DNA of 64,000 bases, taken from NCBI GenBank assembly GCA_016714535.1, contig JADKDR010000015.1:46833-110832 (forward strand), read 5' to 3'. This DNA is from Bacteroidota bacterium (GTDB lineage Bacteria > Bacteroidota > Bacteroidia > AKYH767-A > OLB10). A program made the position numbers and the translations under genes. Below the pieces are notes generated by a model. The model worked only from the letters and a program-made list of their open reading frames with translations, did no database searches and was not told the origin of the DNA. This document shows, in pieces, positions 1 through 9,595 of this stretch. Each line of letters opens with the position of its first letter. The first letter of the stretch is position 1.

Positions 1-1449
1 AAATTTTCTCCAAATGCTGCACGACTTGCTTTTGCATTGGGAGAGCCTAACCAAATTTGGCTGTATGATTTCGACAACCTTACAGGTATTCCGTCCAACC
101 CACAACAATTAGATGTAAACTTTAATTCATCAGGTTCATACTCTGTTGAATTTTCGCCAGATGCGAAAATTCTTTATGGTTCCGATTATAATTTATTTGA
201 AATATATCAGTATGATTTAACTCAACCAACAACTGCTTTAATTAATAGTACCAAATATACCATTGTGGGTACGGGAGTATCAGCAGTTTTTTCGGGAACC
301 TTACAATTAGCTCCTGATGCTAAAATTTACTGGGCACGAAATCCTTCCACCCACCTTGCAGCAATTGAAAATCCTAATGTTCTTGGCGTAGGATGTAATT
401 ATAACGATTCAGCAATTTTTCTTGGCCCTACCGGCAGCAGTCAGTATGGTTTGCCTTGCGTTAGCGCCCATATTTTTCAATTTATTGATATCGAAAAATT
501 TTGCCTTGGCGACACCACTCTTTTTACTGCTTACGACTCGGTAAATTATGTAAGTTTTCAATGGAATTTTGATGACCCCGGTTCAGGCCCAAATAATTTT
601 GCATATACCGCTACCGCATCGCACGTTTATACAGCACCCGGTAATTATAATGTGCAGTTAATAAGAGCATTTCTTTTTGCACCTTTTAGCGACACTACTT
701 TTTTTCCAATAGAAATAAAAACATGTTCGTCTGTCATAGCCAACCTTTCGTGCAGCGACACACTTTTTTGTGATAAAAAATGTATTGACTTCTACGATCA
801 ATCGCAATTTAATCCAACCTCGTGGCAATGGACATTTACAGGAGCTTCGCCTTCATCCTCTACCGATCAGAATCCAACCGGAATTTGTTATAATAACTAT
901 GGAGCTTTTGATGTGCAGTTAATTGCATGCAATGCTGCCGGCTGCGACACGGTGCTCTTCACTAATTTTATTAATGAGTTTCAACTACCACCACAGCCAA
1001 CCATTACAAGCAGTAACGATACATTGTATTGCAATGCAACTAATGTGGGCTATGCTTGGTTTAATGTAAATAATCCAAATCTTGTATTAAGTACTGATAG
1101 CTTTTTTGTGCCAACCATAGCCGGGCAATATTATGTAGTAATTACTGATAGCAACAGCTGTGCGGTTGCATCCACAGTGTTCACATCAACAGTATCTCTT
1201 CCTGAATTAGTTAATGGTAATCCGTTTTTGTTTTATAATTCCTCATTTAATGCCATTGTGATTAAAGCCAATTCACCTTTATCTAAAGTAATTATTTATG
1301 ATGAAATAGGTAGAGAAATTAAACGAGTGATGTACAATTTGAATAGCGGCTTTGAAACAATTGAAATGCCACTATATCAAGGTGTGTGCTTTGTTAAGCT
1401 CGAAACACAAAATTCGGTATTCAGCTATAAACTGATTATTCAAAAATAA
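1..1449 (+). CDS. T9SS-secreted PKD-domain protein, 5'-truncated by the window
   Basis: The reading frame is already open at base 1, so the true start lies outside the window; the TTG at 37 is only an internal codon. About 480 residues are visible. The first ~140 look like beta-propeller blades (SPDAKILYGSD and APDAKIYWA are PD40/NHL-like). Two PKD-like modules follow: residues about 185-230, with FQWNFDDPG and a HVYTAPGNYNV ending, and about 275-320, with WQWTFTGA and YGAFDVQLIACN. The last ~75 residues resemble a T9SS type A sorting domain (VIIYDEIGREIKRV, then a final SYKLIIQK). This supports a surface-attached or secreted protein exported through the outer-membrane T9SS. PKD modules usually mediate adhesion or spacing; the substrate is unknown. 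Confidence 0.8.
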   Translation, partial: KFSPNAARLAFALGEPNQIWLYDFDNLTGIPSNPQQLDVNFNSSGSYSVEFSPDAKILYGSDYNLFEIYQYDLTQPTTALINSTKYTIVGTGVSAVFSGTLQLAPDAKIYWARNPSTHLAAIENPNVLGVGCNYNDSAIFLGPTGSSQYGLPCVSAHIFQFIDIEKFCLGDTTLFTAYDSVNYVSFQWNFDDPGSGPNNFAYTATASHVYTAPGNYNVQLIRAFLFAPFSDTTFFPIEIKTCSSVIANLSCSDTLFCDKKCIDFYDQSQFNPTSWQWTFTGASPSSSTDQNPTGICYNNYGAFDVQLIACNAAGCDTVLFTNFINEFQLPPQPTITSSNDTLYCNATNVGYAWFNVNNPNLVLSTDSFFVPTIAGQYYVVITDSNSCAVASTVFTSTVSLPELVNGNPFLFYNSSFNAIVIKANSPLSKVIIYDEIGREIKRVMYNLNSGFETIEMPLYQGVCFVKLETQNSVFSYKLIIQK

Positions 1450-1484
1450 AAGAAATATGAGTTTGAATATTAATCACTGTTTGA

Positions 1485-2818
1485 TTAATATCTCATCCAC
1501 TTGAATAATTCCTTCCAAGTTACTTTTTTACCATACATTAAAATGCCGGTGCGATAAATTTTTGCAGCTAGTAAGGTAATCAATACAAACGTTACGGCTA
1601 GCAGTGCCATGCTTAAAGCTATTTGCCATGCAGGTGGTTCAAATGGCATGCGCACCATCATTACTATGGGCGATGTAAATGGGAAAATGCTACACCAGAA
1701 TCCAAGAGGGCTATCAGGATTTTGCATCACTGCTGCTGCAGCTATATATGCAAAAATCAGAGGTATTGTAATTGGCAGCATAAATTGCTGCACATCCGTT
1801 TCGGCATCTACTGCAGCACCTACGGCAGCAAATAGCGATGCATATAGTAAATAGCCAAACAGAAAGTAAAATATAAACGCAAGCCCAATGCTTTTAAAAT
1901 CATAGGCTTGTATGTTTTTACAATTTCATTTTCTTCTAAATGATCTGCATTTACCATCGGATTATTGCCCATGGCAGGTTGTTGCGAACCCACTTGCTTG
2001 GCCATGGCTTCTTTGCTCGTTCCCATTTTGTCGGCCATAAATGAAATGGAAACTGCGGCAACACCAAATGTTAGTAGCGCCCAAAGAATAAACTGAGTAA
2101 GGGCAACCATTGCAATTCCCAATATCTTTCCCATCATAAGCTGGAATGGTTTTACTGATGACATAATTACCTCAACTATACGGCTGGATTTTTCTTCCAT
2201 TACCCCTCGCATTACTTGTGCGCCATAAATAAAAATAAACATGTAAATCAAAATACCCGAAACGAAAGCAAGAATAGAGGTTAACGTGGCATTGGTGCTG
2301 CTATTTTCCGAATTTATAAAACTGGTTTGTTTTAGTTTTACTTTTTGCTTGAGGGCAGCAAGTAACATTGGGTCTATATCATTTTTAACCAACGCATCTT
2401 CATCAGCAATTTTCTGAATTGACGATCTGATAGATTCTACCTTTGACATACTTGCTAACTTGGGTGTAAACAGCTCGTATGAAACACTATCACCAGCTGT
2501 GTTAAAAATATAAAGCAGACCGTAATATATTTCAGGGTTGAAAGACTTTTTTGCTTGTTCAATAGAAGATGTATCCGGATAGTACTGTATTACCCCATCT
2601 TTATTATTAAAGGATAACTGGCGCGCATACAACGCTTCTCTGCTATTATCTATAACAATAATATTAGTTTTTTCATCGCCACCACTGCTTTGAATATAAA
2701 TGCTTATTGGAATAATAGCACCCATGAGCAAAGGCCCAAGCAGTGTCATGATGATAAAGGAGCGCTTACGAACTCGTGTAAGATACTCACGCTTAATTAT
2801 GAGAAGTATTTTATTCAT
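1485..2818 (-). CDS. ABC-2 type transporter permease (NatB/YhaP-like), frameshifted
   Basis: The intact protein would be about 440 residues. The N-terminal part (2818 down to about 1885) has the family start MNKILLIIKREYLTRVRKRS, a first membrane segment, a large extracytoplasmic domain and further membrane segments. After KALGL the frame is lost and runs to a premature stop at 1820. A second frame continues as LAFIFYFLFGYLLYASLFAA, then DAETDVQQFMLPITIPLIF, down to the stop at 1485. One missing base near 1883-1888 (the GGGC tract on the coding strand) explains the break. The gene overlaps the 3' end of its ATPase partner by 8 bp. It would form the membrane part of a Na+ or drug/peptide-type exporter; the substrate is unknown. 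The break may be a sequencing error. Confidence 0.8.
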
Positions 2819-3755
2819 TATTTTGCAATGTTGCGTTAGTGTTAGACTCTCCTACAACGGTTATAAAAATATCATTCATGCTGGGAATATGTTCATTAAA
2901 AGATTTTATTTCTACAGATGGTAACAATGCCTGAAGCAAATCGTTAGGCCTTGCTCCATCAAGCATTTTAATGGTTGCAAAATTCCCTTCTTCAGTTTGT
3001 TTGTTATCGAGCAATTCGAAACCGGCCCACAGCGAATTAGCCAATGCTATTTTGCTTCCTTCATAATGCAATGTGTAAGAATCGGCTTTGTATTGTTTAC
3101 GAATATCCTTAACAGCACCATGCAAAACTACTTTCGACTTATTGATTAATGCAATATGCGAACACAACTCCTCAACCGATTCCATGCGATGTGTGCTTAG
3201 CACAATGGATGTTCCATTGCGCTGCAATTCCAATAGTTCGTCCTTTACTATATTAGCGTTTATTGGATCAAATCCGGTAAATGGTTCATCAAGTATAAGC
3301 AAATTTGGCTTGTGAACTACGGTAGTAATAAATTGAATTTTTTGAGCCATACCTTTCGATAATTCTTCAATTTTCTTTTTCCACCAACCACGCATATCCA
3401 TTTTTTCAAACCAGGTTCTAAGTTCAGCAACAGCCGTGCTGCGGCTCATGCCCTTTAATTGCGCCAGGTAAATAGCATGCTCGCCTACTTCCATTTTTTT
3501 GTAAAGTCCGCGTTCTTCGGGCATATAGCCTATTTGACTAATTGTATCTGGTGACAATGGTTTGCCTTCAAATAAAACCGTACCACTATCTGGGGCAGTA
3601 ATCTGATTGATTATTCTAATCAACGAAGTTTTGCCGGCTCCGTTTGGGCCTAATAATCCATATACTTTTCCGGCTGGTATTTCCAGTGAAACATTATCAA
3701 GAGCAGTATGGCTTTCGTACCGCTTATATAGTTCCCTTATATCAAGTATGTTCAT
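2811..3755 (-). CDS. ABC transporter ATP-binding protein (NatA-like)
   Basis: This is a 314-residue nucleotide-binding subunit of an ABC-2 exporter. Walker A is GPNGAGKT (residues 36-43), the signature is LSKGM (132-136), Walker B is LLILDEP (152-158), and the switch histidine is H189 in STHRMES. The C-terminal ~85 residues are the accessory domain found in NatA/YhaQ-type proteins (DUF4162-like). The permease gene directly downstream overlaps it by 8 bp, so the two are translationally coupled and make one exporter. The transported substrate cannot be inferred; NatAB in Bacillus moves sodium, but many Bacteroidota homologues are uncharacterised. Confidence 0.9.
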   Translation of the reverse strand: MNILDIRELYKRYESHTALDNVSLEIPAGKVYGLLGPNGAGKTSLIRIINQITAPDSGTVLFEGKPLSPDTISQIGYMPEERGLYKKMEVGEHAIYLAQLKGMSRSTAVAELRTWFEKMDMRGWWKKKIEELSKGMAQKIQFITTVVHKPNLLILDEPFTGFDPINANIVKDELLELQRNGTSIVLSTHRMESVEELCSHIALINKSKVVLHGAVKDIRKQYKADSYTLHYEGSKIALANSLWAGFELLDNKQTEEGNFATIKMLDGARPNDLLQALLPSVEIKSFNEHIPSMNDIFITVVGESNTNATLQNNE

Positions 3756-3985
3756 GCACTATTTTTTTGCAAATGTATATTTATTGAATACTCCATTCAG
3801 ATTAATAGCTAATTATTTTGTTACATCATTAACATAGTAATGTATGCTGCCCGGTGATGAACAACTGCCTGACTATCTTTTTGCAAAAATGTGTCTTTCT
3901 TTTCTGTTTGTATTAATTAAAATTGATGTTGACTTAAATTGCAGTGAATCTTTATATACAAGAATAACTTTGTTATTCTTGCATC

Positions 3986-4609
3986 ATGCATCCTTTGTTT
4001 AAGATAATTGCCCCAGGAGAGAGCGATACGCTCGATTACAAAAAGGAGATTACAAGTGCCTATAAGATTGCTAAAACAATGGTTTCGTTTGCTAACCATA
4101 AAGGAGGCTGCTTACTGATCGGTGTGCGCGATGATAAAACAATTGCAGGTATCAGAAGTGAAGAAGAAAAATATATGCTTGATTTGGCAGCCAATTTTTA
4201 TTGCAAACCCGAAATTAAAATTGAGATAAAAGAATGGCAAATACAAGGCAAGATAGTGTTAGAAGCTTATATACCTGAAGGAAAAGAAAAGCCCTATGCA
4301 TCAAAAGGTGAAGATGATAAATGGTGGGTTTACATTCGTGTAAAAGATCAATCGCTTCTGGCAAGCAAAGTAACTGTTGATGTGCTACGGAAATCTTCAA
4401 ACGATAAACCACTAATCATAGAGTTTAGTAGCAAAGAAAAAGCATTACTCGAATATCTATCAAAAAACGATCGCATCACCTTAAAGCAATATTGTAAACT
4501 AATAAATATTAGCAGATGGCGTGCAACTAAGCTGATGGTTAATCTGATATCGGTTGGAGTAATTCGTGAACATACCCATGAGAAAACACCCTTTTATACG
4601 CTTAGTTGA
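3986..4609 (+). CDS. AlbA_2 (Schlafen AAA_4-type) domain protein with C-terminal winged helix
   Basis: This 207-residue protein has an N-terminal AlbA_2/divergent AAA_4 domain (residues about 8-125): ESDTLDYKKEI, then VSFANHKGGCLLIGVRDD, and the basic/aromatic WWVYIRVKDQS. These are the usual landmarks of this putative nucleic-acid-binding fold. The last ~65 residues (KALLEYLSKNDRITLKQYCK, then SRWRATKLMVNL) look like a winged helix-turn-helix. It is probably a DNA- or RNA-binding regulator; no partner is encoded next to it. The family is widespread in Bacteroidota and mostly uncharacterised. Confidence 0.75.
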   Translation: MHPLFKIIAPGESDTLDYKKEITSAYKIAKTMVSFANHKGGCLLIGVRDDKTIAGIRSEEEKYMLDLAANFYCKPEIKIEIKEWQIQGKIVLEAYIPEGKEKPYASKGEDDKWWVYIRVKDQSLLASKVTVDVLRKSSNDKPLIIEFSSKEKALLEYLSKNDRITLKQYCKLINISRWRATKLMVNLISVGVIREHTHEKTPFYTLS

Positions 4610-4702
4610 AACCATTTATGATGCTAAAGAAACTTAATACTCTTCGCATACTTGAAAATAAAGGTTGATGTAAAAGTTTTTTTGTTACAGTTAACTATTT
4701 AA

Positions 4703-4741
4703 AAAGAAAAAAGGCTACATCCAATTAAGTCTGCAGCCTTT
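4703..4741 (-). terminator. Rho-independent terminator of rpmH
   Basis: On the minus strand AAAGGCTGC pairs with GTAGCCTTT (9 bp with one G-T pair, 14-nt loop) and is followed by a T-rich tract. It begins 34 bp after the rpmH stop. On the plus strand the hairpin has no T tract, so it serves the minus-strand gene. Confidence 0.75.
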
Positions 4742-4774
4742 AAATATACACGTAACTAAATCTTCCAAAAATTA

Positions 4775-4933
4775 TTACTTCTGGTTAGAAGTCTCGTCAC
4801 TCACTGAAAGTTTTTTTCTTCCACGAGCTCTGCGAGCTGAAATTACTCTACGCCCATTTGCTGAAGCCATACGGAGGCGAAATCCATGCTTGTTTCTTCT
4901 TTTTCTGTTTGATGGCTGAAAGGTCCTTTTCAT
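4775..4933 (-). CDS. rpmH: 50S ribosomal protein L34
   Basis: This 52-residue basic protein reads MKRTFQPSNRKRRNKHGF, then RLRMASANGRRVISARRARG, then RKKLSVSDETSNQK, and stops with tandem TAA codons. The start MKRTFQPSxxKRxxxHGFRxRM is diagnostic of bacterial L34. The Bacteroidota version has a short extra C-terminal tail, as here. The gene is monocistronic: a TACATTTG promoter element lies just upstream and a strong hairpin terminator just downstream. It is below usual ORF-length cut-offs and easily missed. Confidence 0.97.
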   Translation of the reverse strand: MKRTFQPSNRKRRNKHGFRLRMASANGRRVISARRARGRKKLSVSDETSNQK

Positions 4934-4979
4934 TTTTTGAGTCTATTTATTTTACCAGTTTTCTATTTCAATACGGATG

Positions 4980-4987
4980 CAAATGTA
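4980..4987 (-). promoter_or_regulatory. Predicted -7 element for rpmH
   Basis: TACATTTG on the minus strand matches the Bacteroidota TAnnTTTG -7 consensus and lies 47 bp upstream of the rpmH start. I do not see a clean TTG at -33. Confidence 0.45.
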
Positions 4988-5099
4988 AATAATCCGCCTC
5001 ATTTTGAAAGGGAAATTTTCAAAATAATTATTAAATTTCGTAAATGACAGATAATCAGCTTCTTAGGTAATCAGCCGAAAATAGTTTATAACTATCTAA

Positions 5100-5732
5100 T
5101 TAAAGTCTGGGCAAGTAAACAAGCTTTTTAGTAGCGAAAAATTCTTCTTCAAAATAGTCAGATAAATTCTTGACTTCCAAATTTTTAGCTTGAAAATGTT
5201 CAAGTTCTTCCAAAGCTCCTCCCTTTAATGCAATGATTCCATTAGGCCTGGCATGCAGCGGTTTCCTTTTAAGACTTGTTGTGGTCCATTTATTCAAATC
5301 ACTCATTGTGGCCACAGCGCGTGTTACAACAAACTCATATTGATTTTGCAATTTTTCGGCACGTATGCATTCAGCCTCACAATTCGTTAATTCCAATGCC
5401 TTAATTATTTCGCTAACACACATTATTTTTTTTGCAATTGAATCGACTAAATGAAAATGCGTGTTTGGAAAAAATATTGCCAATGGCAATCCGGGAAAAC
5501 CACCTCCCGTGCCTATATCTAAAACAGTTGCATTGCTTTCAAATTTAATATACTTAGCAATAGCAAGGCTATGTAATATATGATGCAACACAATGTTGGA
5601 TGTGTCTTTACGCGAGATCAAATTAATGCGCTCATTCCAAAAAATAATTTGGTCGTGCAGGTTATTAAATAACGCTAATTGTTCCTTAGTAAGTTGAGGA
5701 AAGTATTTAGTTAATAGATGTAAATCAGTCAA
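5100..5732 (-). CDS. rsmG: 16S rRNA (guanine-527-N7)-methyltransferase RsmG
   Basis: This 210-residue SAM-dependent methyltransferase modifies G527 of 16S rRNA. The SAM-binding motif VLDIGTGGGFPG is at residues 70-81, preceded by the family region WNERINLISRKD and HHILHSLAI. VTRAVATMSDL and IALKGG in the C-terminal half also fit RsmG/GidB. Length is normal for the family (about 205-215). It lies 15 bp downstream of pntB on the same strand, so it may be read through from the transhydrogenase operon. Confidence 0.95.
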   Translation of the reverse strand: MTDLHLLTKYFPQLTKEQLALFNNLHDQIIFWNERINLISRKDTSNIVLHHILHSLAIAKYIKFESNATVLDIGTGGGFPGLPLAIFFPNTHFHLVDSIAKKIMCVSEIIKALELTNCEAECIRAEKLQNQYEFVVTRAVATMSDLNKWTTTSLKRKPLHARPNGIIALKGGALEELEHFQAKNLEVKNLSDYFEEEFFATKKLVYLPRL

Positions 5733-5747
5733 TGGTTTTAAAAAGTA

Positions 5748-7148
5748 TTAATCCATCGATTTTAATTCGTTGACTAATTCAGTCAGTGCTTTTTTAGCAT
5801 CACCAAATAGCATGCTCGTTTTTGGATTATAAAACAACTCATTTTCAATTCCTGCATAACCGGCATTCATACTCCGTTTGTTTACGATTATGTTTTGAGC
5901 ATTTTCTACATCAAGTATAGGCATTCCGTATATAGGCGAAGACTTGTCATTTTTTGCGGCAGGATTTACTACATCATTCGCACCTACCACCAACACCACA
6001 TCAGTTGTGCTAAACTCGGGGTTGATGTCTTCCATTTCAACAAGTTTACCATAGTCTACATTGGACTCAGCCAGCAATACATTCATGTGGCCCGGCATAC
6101 GCCCAGCTACGGGATGTATGGCATATTTAACATCCACTCCTCTTTCTTCCAAAATATTTTCAAGTTCATGTATCACGTGTTGAGCCTGTGCTACAGCCAG
6201 CCCGTAACCAGGAACAATAATTACCTTTTTAGAGTAATTCATAAGCACAGCTAAATCGGTTGTTGTTATATCCTTAATGTTACCTTTAATACCACTGCTG
6301 CTTTCGGTACTTGCAGTGCTTCCGCCAAATGCACCGAAAATAACATTGCTCAACGGTCTATTCATGGCTTTACACATAGCAAAAGTTAGTATAGTTCCAG
6401 CGCTACCAACAAGTATACCTCCGGTTAGCATTGCCTGATTTCCGTATAAGAAACCACCAGTAGCTGCTGCCAAACCAGTAAATGAATTTAACAAAGAAAT
6501 TACCACAGGCATATCTGCTCCACCAATGGGAATTACAAACAATACTCCATACAACAACGACATTAAAAACAAAACCCAAATTGCAATGCCTGGTAATTCA
6601 TGACTCATAATAATGTAACCTCCCATAGCAAGGGTAGCCAGCATAAAGACGTTATTCAGAATATTATAACTCGGCAGTCGGATTGCTTTACTTAATGTGC
6701 CATTTAATTTCATAAAAGCAATGATACTTCCCGAAAATGAAACAGAACCGATTATTAAACCAAGAACAATGCTAAGCATGATACCAAACCCTGCCCCCAT
6801 TTCATGATTGTGCTTAAATTCGATAAGCGATATCAATGCGGCACAGGCACCGCCCATTCCATTGAAGAGTGAAACAAGCTCAGGCATCTTGGTCATTAAC
6901 ACCCTTTTGGCAGTAAGCCAACCTACAATTGTTCCTACTGCAATTGCTCCAAAAATAAGCGCATATACCAACATGGGAACTTCGCCTTCGTGAAGAAAAA
7001 TTGTACCAAGAATGGCTAAGGTCATACCTGCAGCAGCATATAGGTTACCATTTCGAGCTGACTTGGCATTGCCCATCATTTTTAGCCCAATAATAAATGT
7101 TATTGAGGCAATTAAATATATAATATCAAGAAAATACTTTTTTTCCAT
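5748..7148 (-). CDS. pntB: NAD(P) transhydrogenase subunit beta
   Basis: This 466-residue inner-membrane subunit of proton-translocating transhydrogenase reduces NADP+ with NADH using the proton gradient. About nine membrane segments fill residues 1-270. The NADP(H)-binding domain III follows: VPGYGLAVAQAQ, AGRMPGHMNVLLAE and VVLVVGANDVVNPAA are the classical dIII motifs. It is the last gene of pntAA-pntAB-pntB. The split three-subunit organisation is the form seen in Rhodospirillum and many Bacteroidota, as opposed to the two-gene E. coli form. Confidence 0.96.
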   Translation of the reverse strand: MEKKYFLDIIYLIASITFIIGLKMMGNAKSARNGNLYAAAGMTLAILGTIFLHEGEVPMLVYALIFGAIAVGTIVGWLTAKRVLMTKMPELVSLFNGMGGACAALISLIEFKHNHEMGAGFGIMLSIVLGLIIGSVSFSGSIIAFMKLNGTLSKAIRLPSYNILNNVFMLATLAMGGYIIMSHELPGIAIWVLFLMSLLYGVLFVIPIGGADMPVVISLLNSFTGLAAATGGFLYGNQAMLTGGILVGSAGTILTFAMCKAMNRPLSNVIFGAFGGSTASTESSSGIKGNIKDITTTDLAVLMNYSKKVIIVPGYGLAVAQAQHVIHELENILEERGVDVKYAIHPVAGRMPGHMNVLLAESNVDYGKLVEMEDINPEFSTTDVVLVVGANDVVNPAAKNDKSSPIYGMPILDVENAQNIIVNKRSMNAGYAGIENELFYNPKTSMLFGDAKKALTELVNELKSMD

Positions 7149-7195
7149 TTGGATTATTTCGATAAACGCTTTATTACTTGTTTACTAACCTCTGA

Positions 7196-7504
7196 TTACT
7201 TTTTCTTTTTAAACATCTCCAACATTCTGTCGGTAACAACAAAACCTCCAACTACATTTAATGTTCCAAGGAATACCGCAATTGTTCCAAGCGCAAGCGC
7301 AAGGATGTTACTTGTATCCACATTCAACATTACAATAATAGCACCTACTATGACTACACCGTGTATTGCATTGGCACCGCTCATCAAAGGGGTGTGCAAT
7401 ACAGACGGAACGCCACCAATTACTTCAACTCCCACGAATATACTCAGGATTACGATGTATATCATAGGCATGTTGCTGCTGATGAATTCTAAAGTTTCTT
7501 TCAT
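7196..7504 (-). CDS. pntAB: NAD(P) transhydrogenase subunit alpha part 2 (membrane)
   Basis: This is a 102-residue membrane protein with three or four hydrophobic segments. It carries the conserved GGVPSVLHTPLMSGANAIHG loop of domain II-alpha (residues about 31-50). It corresponds to the C-terminal membrane part of E. coli PntA, encoded separately here. It sits between pntAA (12 bp gap) and pntB (47 bp gap) on the same strand and belongs to the same complex. Confidence 0.95.
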   Translation of the reverse strand: MKETLEFISSNMPMIYIVILSIFVGVEVIGGVPSVLHTPLMSGANAIHGVVIVGAIIVMLNVDTSNILALALGTIAVFLGTLNVVGGFVVTDRMLEMFKKKK

Positions 7505-7516
7505 ATTTTAGGAAAT

Positions 7517-8620
7517 TTAATTTATCTGTGATTTACCTTTAAGTACGATGCAAGAGCCTTTGGTAATTTCTTCTTCCATTTCATACTTAAATCCATCTTT
7601 GTTGCTAAGATGTAACAGGAACGTTTGAATATTTTTTGCATACAAATCGCTGGCATTCATTGGCAATAAACTTGGCATGTTTGACTCGCCAACTATAATT
7701 ACACCATGCTTAGTAACAACTTTATTAAGCTCGCTCAACGGGCAATTACCACCTTGCTCAACAGCCATATCAACAACTACCGATCCGGGGCGCATATTTT
7801 TTACCATTTCTTCTGTTACCAACACAGGCGCTTTTTTGCCGGGAATTAATGCAGTAGTAATTACCAGATCGGCTTGCGTAATGTGCTTATAAAGCAATTC
7901 TTGTTGTTTTTTCAGAAACTCTTCTGAAACTGATGTTACATAACCACCGCCAGTTTTTACACTATCATCACCTTTAACTTCAATAAATTTTCCACCCAAA
8001 GATTCTACTTGCTCTTTTGTTTCGGGTCTTATATCACTAACCTCTACAATGGCACCAAGGCGCTTAGCAGTTGCAATGGCTTGTAACCCGGCTACACCGG
8101 CACCCATAATAACAACTCGGCTTGGTTTTATGGTTCCTGCAGCGGTCATTAACATTGGAAATATTTTACCTAAATAATTAGCCCCAAGCAATACGGTTTT
8201 ATAACCTGCCAGATTACTTTGTGAAGAGAGAGCATCCATCTTCTGTGCCCTTGATATACGGGGTATAGCATCTACCGAAAACATGGTAATACCTTGCTTA
8301 GCACCTGCTTCAATAAGTTCTTTGTTTATTCCTGCAAACATAAAGCTGATATAGACAGCTTCGGGTTTCATTAAGGCAATGTCCGATACTTCGGCAGGAT
8401 TTACTTTTAATAATACATCCGAATTACCAAAAACTGCATTACGATTTGCTATGGAGGCTCCTGCGGCTACATACATTTCGTTGCTGTACGATGCACCCTC
8501 GCCTGCTCCACTTTCAACTTGAACGATGTATCCGGCTGTTACCAGCGACTTTACTACCTCAGGAGTTAAGGCAACTCGTTTTTCGCGTTCCTTGGTTTCT
8601 TTGGCAACACCAACTATCAT
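7517..8620 (-). CDS. pntAA: NAD(P) transhydrogenase subunit alpha part 1 (NAD-binding)
   Basis: This 367-residue soluble domain I protein binds NAD(H). It starts with MIVGVAKETKEREKRVALTP, typical of the alanine dehydrogenase/PNT N-terminal domain. The Rossmann motif VVIMGAGVAGLQAIATAKRL is at about residues 170-190. It is first in the pnt operon. No clear TAnnTTTG promoter was seen in the 240 bp before it, although TTTTCTTTG about 75 bp upstream is a near match. Confidence 0.95.
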   Translation of the reverse strand: MIVGVAKETKEREKRVALTPEVVKSLVTAGYIVQVESGAGEGASYSNEMYVAAGASIANRNAVFGNSDVLLKVNPAEVSDIALMKPEAVYISFMFAGINKELIEAGAKQGITMFSVDAIPRISRAQKMDALSSQSNLAGYKTVLLGANYLGKIFPMLMTAAGTIKPSRVVIMGAGVAGLQAIATAKRLGAIVEVSDIRPETKEQVESLGGKFIEVKGDDSVKTGGGYVTSVSEEFLKKQQELLYKHITQADLVITTALIPGKKAPVLVTEEMVKNMRPGSVVVDMAVEQGGNCPLSELNKVVTKHGVIIVGESNMPSLLPMNASDLYAKNIQTFLLHLSNKDGFKYEMEEEITKGSCIVLKGKSQIN

Positions 8621-8841
8621 ATATACTTATAGTTATTTTGTTAGGTTTTATTAAAAAATCGAAGTGTCTGATTTTTGTCGGGGGGCAAAGAAAACATTTT
8701 TTGGCAATTACTTAATTACTTATGTGATTAAAAATGCAATACACTTATAAATTGTAAAATCATTCCATCACTATTTACAAAAAACAAAAATAAAGTTTAT
8801 AAGCTCATTCACTAGCTGAAGCATATCAATCTAAAATCAGC

Positions 8842-8849
8842 TATATTTG
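8842..8849 (+). promoter_or_regulatory. Predicted -7 element for cmk-ispH
   Basis: TATATTTG matches TAnnTTTG and lies 14 bp before the cmk start codon, which would give a very short leader. No -33 TTG is evident at the expected spacing. Confidence 0.35.
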
Positions 8850-8863
8850 CTGCATCCTTATTA

Positions 8864-9595
8864 ATGTCCAATCAATTAGATAACATTATTATAGCCATTG
8901 ACGGCTACTCATCTTGCGGAAAAAGCACTTTGGCAAAAGCTATTTCTCGTAAGTTAGGATTAAAATATGTGGATAGTGGAGCAATGTATAGGGCAGTTAC
9001 GTATTATTTTTTAAAAAATCACATTGATATTCCCCAACCGGGAGAAGTGGAACAGTTGCACCACAATAATTATAACGAAATCTTAAATAATATTTTTATC
9101 GAATTCCGTTTCAATAATACTACCCGGCAATCAGAAATTTATCTAAATGATGAGAAGATTGAAAAACAAATTCGTGAAATGCCTGTTAGTGAAAATGTGA
9201 GTCATGTAAGTGCTATTAGAGAAGTACGCAAGCATCTTGTTTTTATTCAACAGGAATATGGTAAAAATGGTGGGCTTGTAATGGATGGTAGGGATATTGG
9301 TACTACCGTATTTCCCAACGCTGATTTAAAAATATTTATGACAGCTGATATTGGTGTACGCGCCATGCGCAGATACAATGAGCTCATAAATAAAGGTGTA
9401 GCAATCACCTACGATCAGATTTATAACAACCTCGATTCGCGCGATTACGAAGATAGTCATCGAACTGAAAGTCCACTAATAAAAGCAGCAGACGCTATAT
9501 TGCTTGATAACACGCTCTTGAACGAAGAAGAACAGGTTGACTTTGTTTTAAGCTATGCCGAAAACATAATTGGAAAAAAAATAACCGCTTTATAA
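8864..9595 (+). CDS. cmk: Cytidylate kinase
   Basis: This 243-residue kinase phosphorylates CMP/dCMP with ATP in pyrimidine nucleotide synthesis. The P-loop GYSSCGKST is at residues 14-22. LKYVDSGAMYRAVTYYFLK is the CMP-binding start typical of Cmk, and VMDGRDIGTTVFPNADLKIF is the second family signature. A YNNLDSRDYEDSHRTESPL segment forms the lid. Length is slightly above the usual 225 residues because of an internal insert around residues 60-90. It abuts ispH without a gap. Confidence 0.96.
   Translation: MSNQLDNIIIAIDGYSSCGKSTLAKAISRKLGLKYVDSGAMYRAVTYYFLKNHIDIPQPGEVEQLHHNNYNEILNNIFIEFRFNNTTRQSEIYLNDEKIEKQIREMPVSENVSHVSAIREVRKHLVFIQQEYGKNGGLVMDGRDIGTTVFPNADLKIFMTADIGVRAMRRYNELINKGVAITYDQIYNNLDSRDYEDSHRTESPLIKAADAILLDNTLLNEEEQVDFVLSYAENIIGKKITAL

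Noticed and set aside
4710..4741. Terminator for the AlbA_2 gene on the plus strand
   Set aside because: The same hairpin lacks a T tract on the plus strand; the T tract is on the minus strand after rpmH.
7149..7511. 120-residue ORF antisense to pntAB
   Set aside because: Fully antisense to a clearly conserved transhydrogenase subunit; a frame shadow.
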